Below, in pieces: positions 62,478 through 64,000 of a stretch of DNA of 64,000 nt (the first letter of the stretch is position 1; every line of letters begins with the position of its first letter). The position numbers and the translations under genes are program-made. The notes beneath the pieces were generated by a model. It was given only the letters and a program-made list of their open reading frames with translations. It did no database searches and was not told where the DNA came from. This DNA is from Anoxynatronum buryatiense (GTDB lineage Bacteria; Bacillota; Clostridia; Peptostreptococcales; Tindalliaceae), in NCBI RefSeq assembly GCF_900182905.1, contig NZ_FXUF01000006.1, forward strand, positions 62,001 through 126,000, written 5' to 3'.

Positions 62478-64000
62478 ATGTGCATAAAATCAAAATGGGT
62501 GCTTCTGGCAATGTGTGCTTTGATGGTGCTGAGCAGCGGACTGACTGCCTTTGCTTCCGTTCAATTTACCGATGTTCCGGCAAATCACTGGGCATATTCC
62601 CACATCCGCAGAGCAGCTGATACAGGAATCATCGGCGGCTATACCCACGCAACCACCGGTCAGCGGGTATATGATCCTGAGAATCCGGTCACCCGGTTGC
62701 AGGCGGTTGTCATGGTGTATGAAACATTAAAAGCTACAAATGATTTGAAATCTCAGTCAGACTTCACACAGAAGTACAACAGCCTGATGACAGCAGCGGG
62801 TGTTCCCTGGGGTCAAAAGCAGGTGGCTTACGCACTGGAGTATGGGATCCTGACAACCACCGAGTTAACAATGCTGATGAATCAAAGCGGCAGTGAGCCC
62901 AAACAGAACCCGGCAACCCGGGAAGAAGTGGCCGTGTTCTTCAGCCGTGCGCTTAACCCTAATCAAGAGGGCACCACCACGGTGAACCTGACATATAAAG
63001 ACGCTGAAATGATCAACAGTGCGGCGATGCTGCATGTCAACTTTCTGACACAACATCGTATCTTAACAGGCGACGATCAGGGCAATTTTAATCCCCGGGC
63101 GGCCATTAGACGTTCAGAGATGGCAGCGGTGATCAGTAAAGCGTATGACTGGCTGAATTCAACTGGCAATGAGATTGTCGTTACCATACCGGTGGAAACC
63201 AAAGAACCTGAAAAGGAAGAAAAAGAAGAAGAGAAAGAAACCCGACTTATTGGAGTTATTCAACTGCTCAGCTTCAACAGCAATCGTATTTATTTGGTGG
63301 AAGAAGGAAAAACCAGGGTGGATGATTATCCCTTTACCAATGATACCAGGGTCTATGTGCGCGGATCTGAACGAGGCCTCAGCAGCCTGCAGGAAGATCA
63401 AACCGCCGAGTTTACCCTGAACAAGGAGGGAATCATCACCCGTATTGAAGTGGACCCTCAAAGAGACAAAGTTGAAGGCACGTTACAGTCGTTAGTGGAC
63501 ATGACAAAAGACAGAGGGTACTACGTATTACGTATTGTCGACAGTGGAAAGAATGTGGATATGACTTTACAGGCCGATGAAAAAATCCCTGTAATGGCAG
63601 ATACAACTGAGGTTGATTTTGATTGGTTAACCATTGGAGAACGAGTGGTTGTCTATTACCGGGATAAAGAAGCCACAAAGATCGAGAAGCTGGATACCAT
63701 TAACGATGCAGAAGGCACACTGGCTAAAAGAGTCACCCGGTTTGACAATCACATTACATTAACATCAGGAAATGTTGAAAGAGAGTATCTTCTCGGCGAA
63801 GATTTATATATCCGCATCGAAGGTCGAAGTGCAGAACTCAGCGATTTGATGACGGGAGATATCATCACCCTTCGCCTGCGGGATGGAAAAGTGACACGTA
63901 TTGATGCGAAACAGGTGGAGTTGGAAAATACGGTTGAAGGAACCATTGTGGCCATTCAAATCGCCCGTACCAACATGATCACCATCGAAGATCGCCGCGG
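62478..64000 (+). CDS. SLH-domain surface protein, 3' end outside window
   Basis: The frame is open from ATG 62478 (AAAGGAGG upstream) to the end of the window, 507 codons. Signal peptide (KWVLLAMCALMVLSSGLTAF, then AS). Three SLH modules follow: VQFTDVPANHWAYSHIRRAA with IIGGY, a weaker second one (VAYALEYGILTTTELTMLMN, then NPATREEVAVFFSRAL), and LTGDDQGNFNPRAAIRRSEM. A Glu/Lys-rich linker (about residues 237-248) leads into repeated beta segments of a type shared with the 945-aa SLH protein (GERVVVYYRDKEATKIEKLD; GDIITLRLRDGKVTRIDAK). N-terminal SLH followed by these repeats suggests a wall-anchored protein; the effector part lies beyond the window. Confidence 0.85.
   Translation, partial: MCIKSKWVLLAMCALMVLSSGLTAFASVQFTDVPANHWAYSHIRRAADTGIIGGYTHATTGQRVYDPENPVTRLQAVVMVYETLKATNDLKSQSDFTQKYNSLMTAAGVPWGQKQVAYALEYGILTTTELTMLMNQSGSEPKQNPATREEVAVFFSRALNPNQEGTTTVNLTYKDAEMINSAAMLHVNFLTQHRILTGDDQGNFNPRAAIRRSEMAAVISKAYDWLNSTGNEIVVTIPVETKEPEKEEKEEEKETRLIGVIQLLSFNSNRIYLVEEGKTRVDDYPFTNDTRVYVRGSERGLSSLQEDQTAEFTLNKEGIITRIEVDPQRDKVEGTLQSLVDMTKDRGYYVLRIVDSGKNVDMTLQADEKIPVMADTTEVDFDWLTIGERVVVYYRDKEATKIEKLDTINDAEGTLAKRVTRFDNHITLTSGNVEREYLLGEDLYIRIEGRSAELSDLMTGDIITLRLRDGKVTRIDAKQVELENTVEGTIVAIQIARTNMITIEDRR

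Overview
The window reads as the chromosome of a spore-former-type, S-layer-bearing member of the Clostridia (Firmicutes). The evidence is the gene order Orn/Lys/Arg decarboxylase - tmk - yaaQ/darA - holB - yaaT/ricT - yabB - rsmI (the Bacillus yaaO-to-yabC neighbourhood), a Gram-positive anaerobic cobalamin operon, SLH-domain proteins, LPXTG-type sorting signals and strong AGGAGG ribosome binding sites. Very acidic secreted proteins would fit a salt- or alkali-tolerant lifestyle, but that is inference. No insertion sequence, CRISPR array, tRNA or rRNA gene was seen.

Layout. 1-3.0 kb: the end of a sigma-54-type regulator, an L-cysteine desulfidase-family protein and a cysteine synthase-family enzyme, closed by a terminator. 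3.1-15.5 kb: a cobalamin riboswitch with an expression-platform terminator, then cbiX-cbiA-(cblS-like)-pduX-like-cbiC-cbiD-cbiE-cbiT/L fusion-cbiF-cbiG/H fusion-cbiJ. This covers sirohydrochlorin to cobyrinate a,c-diamide plus two genes for the aminopropanol and ribazole arms. Most of these enzymes carry low-complexity in-frame inserts. 15.6-16.7 kb: two small membrane-protein genes separated by a cluster of DnaA boxes. 16.7-24.1 kb: the housekeeping yaaO-rsmI block, interrupted by a convergent TetR gene.

24.1-36.9 kb: three related surface-protein cassettes. Each has a promoter made of four 11-bp TGTCAC-type direct repeats set 5 bp before TATAATG (the geometry of an E. coli Pho box). Cassettes 1 and 3 then encode a small conserved protein (about 92 aa). 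All three have a repeated leader motif and end in a large protein with an Asp-Ala repeat stalk and an LPQTG sorting signal. A divergent membrane-anchored (alpha/alpha)-barrel protein lies between cassettes 2 and 3. 36.9-53.8 kb: secreted stalk, IPT/TIG-repeat and SLH proteins, a HEPN/MNT gene pair and a CtpA-type protease. 53.9-55.5 kb: pyrG. 55.5-64 kb: a strongly expressed-looking S-layer-type protein with a long leader, a TolC-family protein, a paralogue of the S-layer-type protein, an unknown protein and the first 507 codons of another SLH protein that runs off the window.

The most unusual signals are: the Pho-box-like promoter shared by the three adhesin cassettes and, in weaker form, the S-layer gene; the cassette leader RNA motif with one covarying base pair; three separate 20-bp-period tandem repeats that each abut a Shine-Dalgarno sequence; a perfect 11-bp stem that buries the ribosome binding site of an SLH gene; and the DnaA-box cluster.
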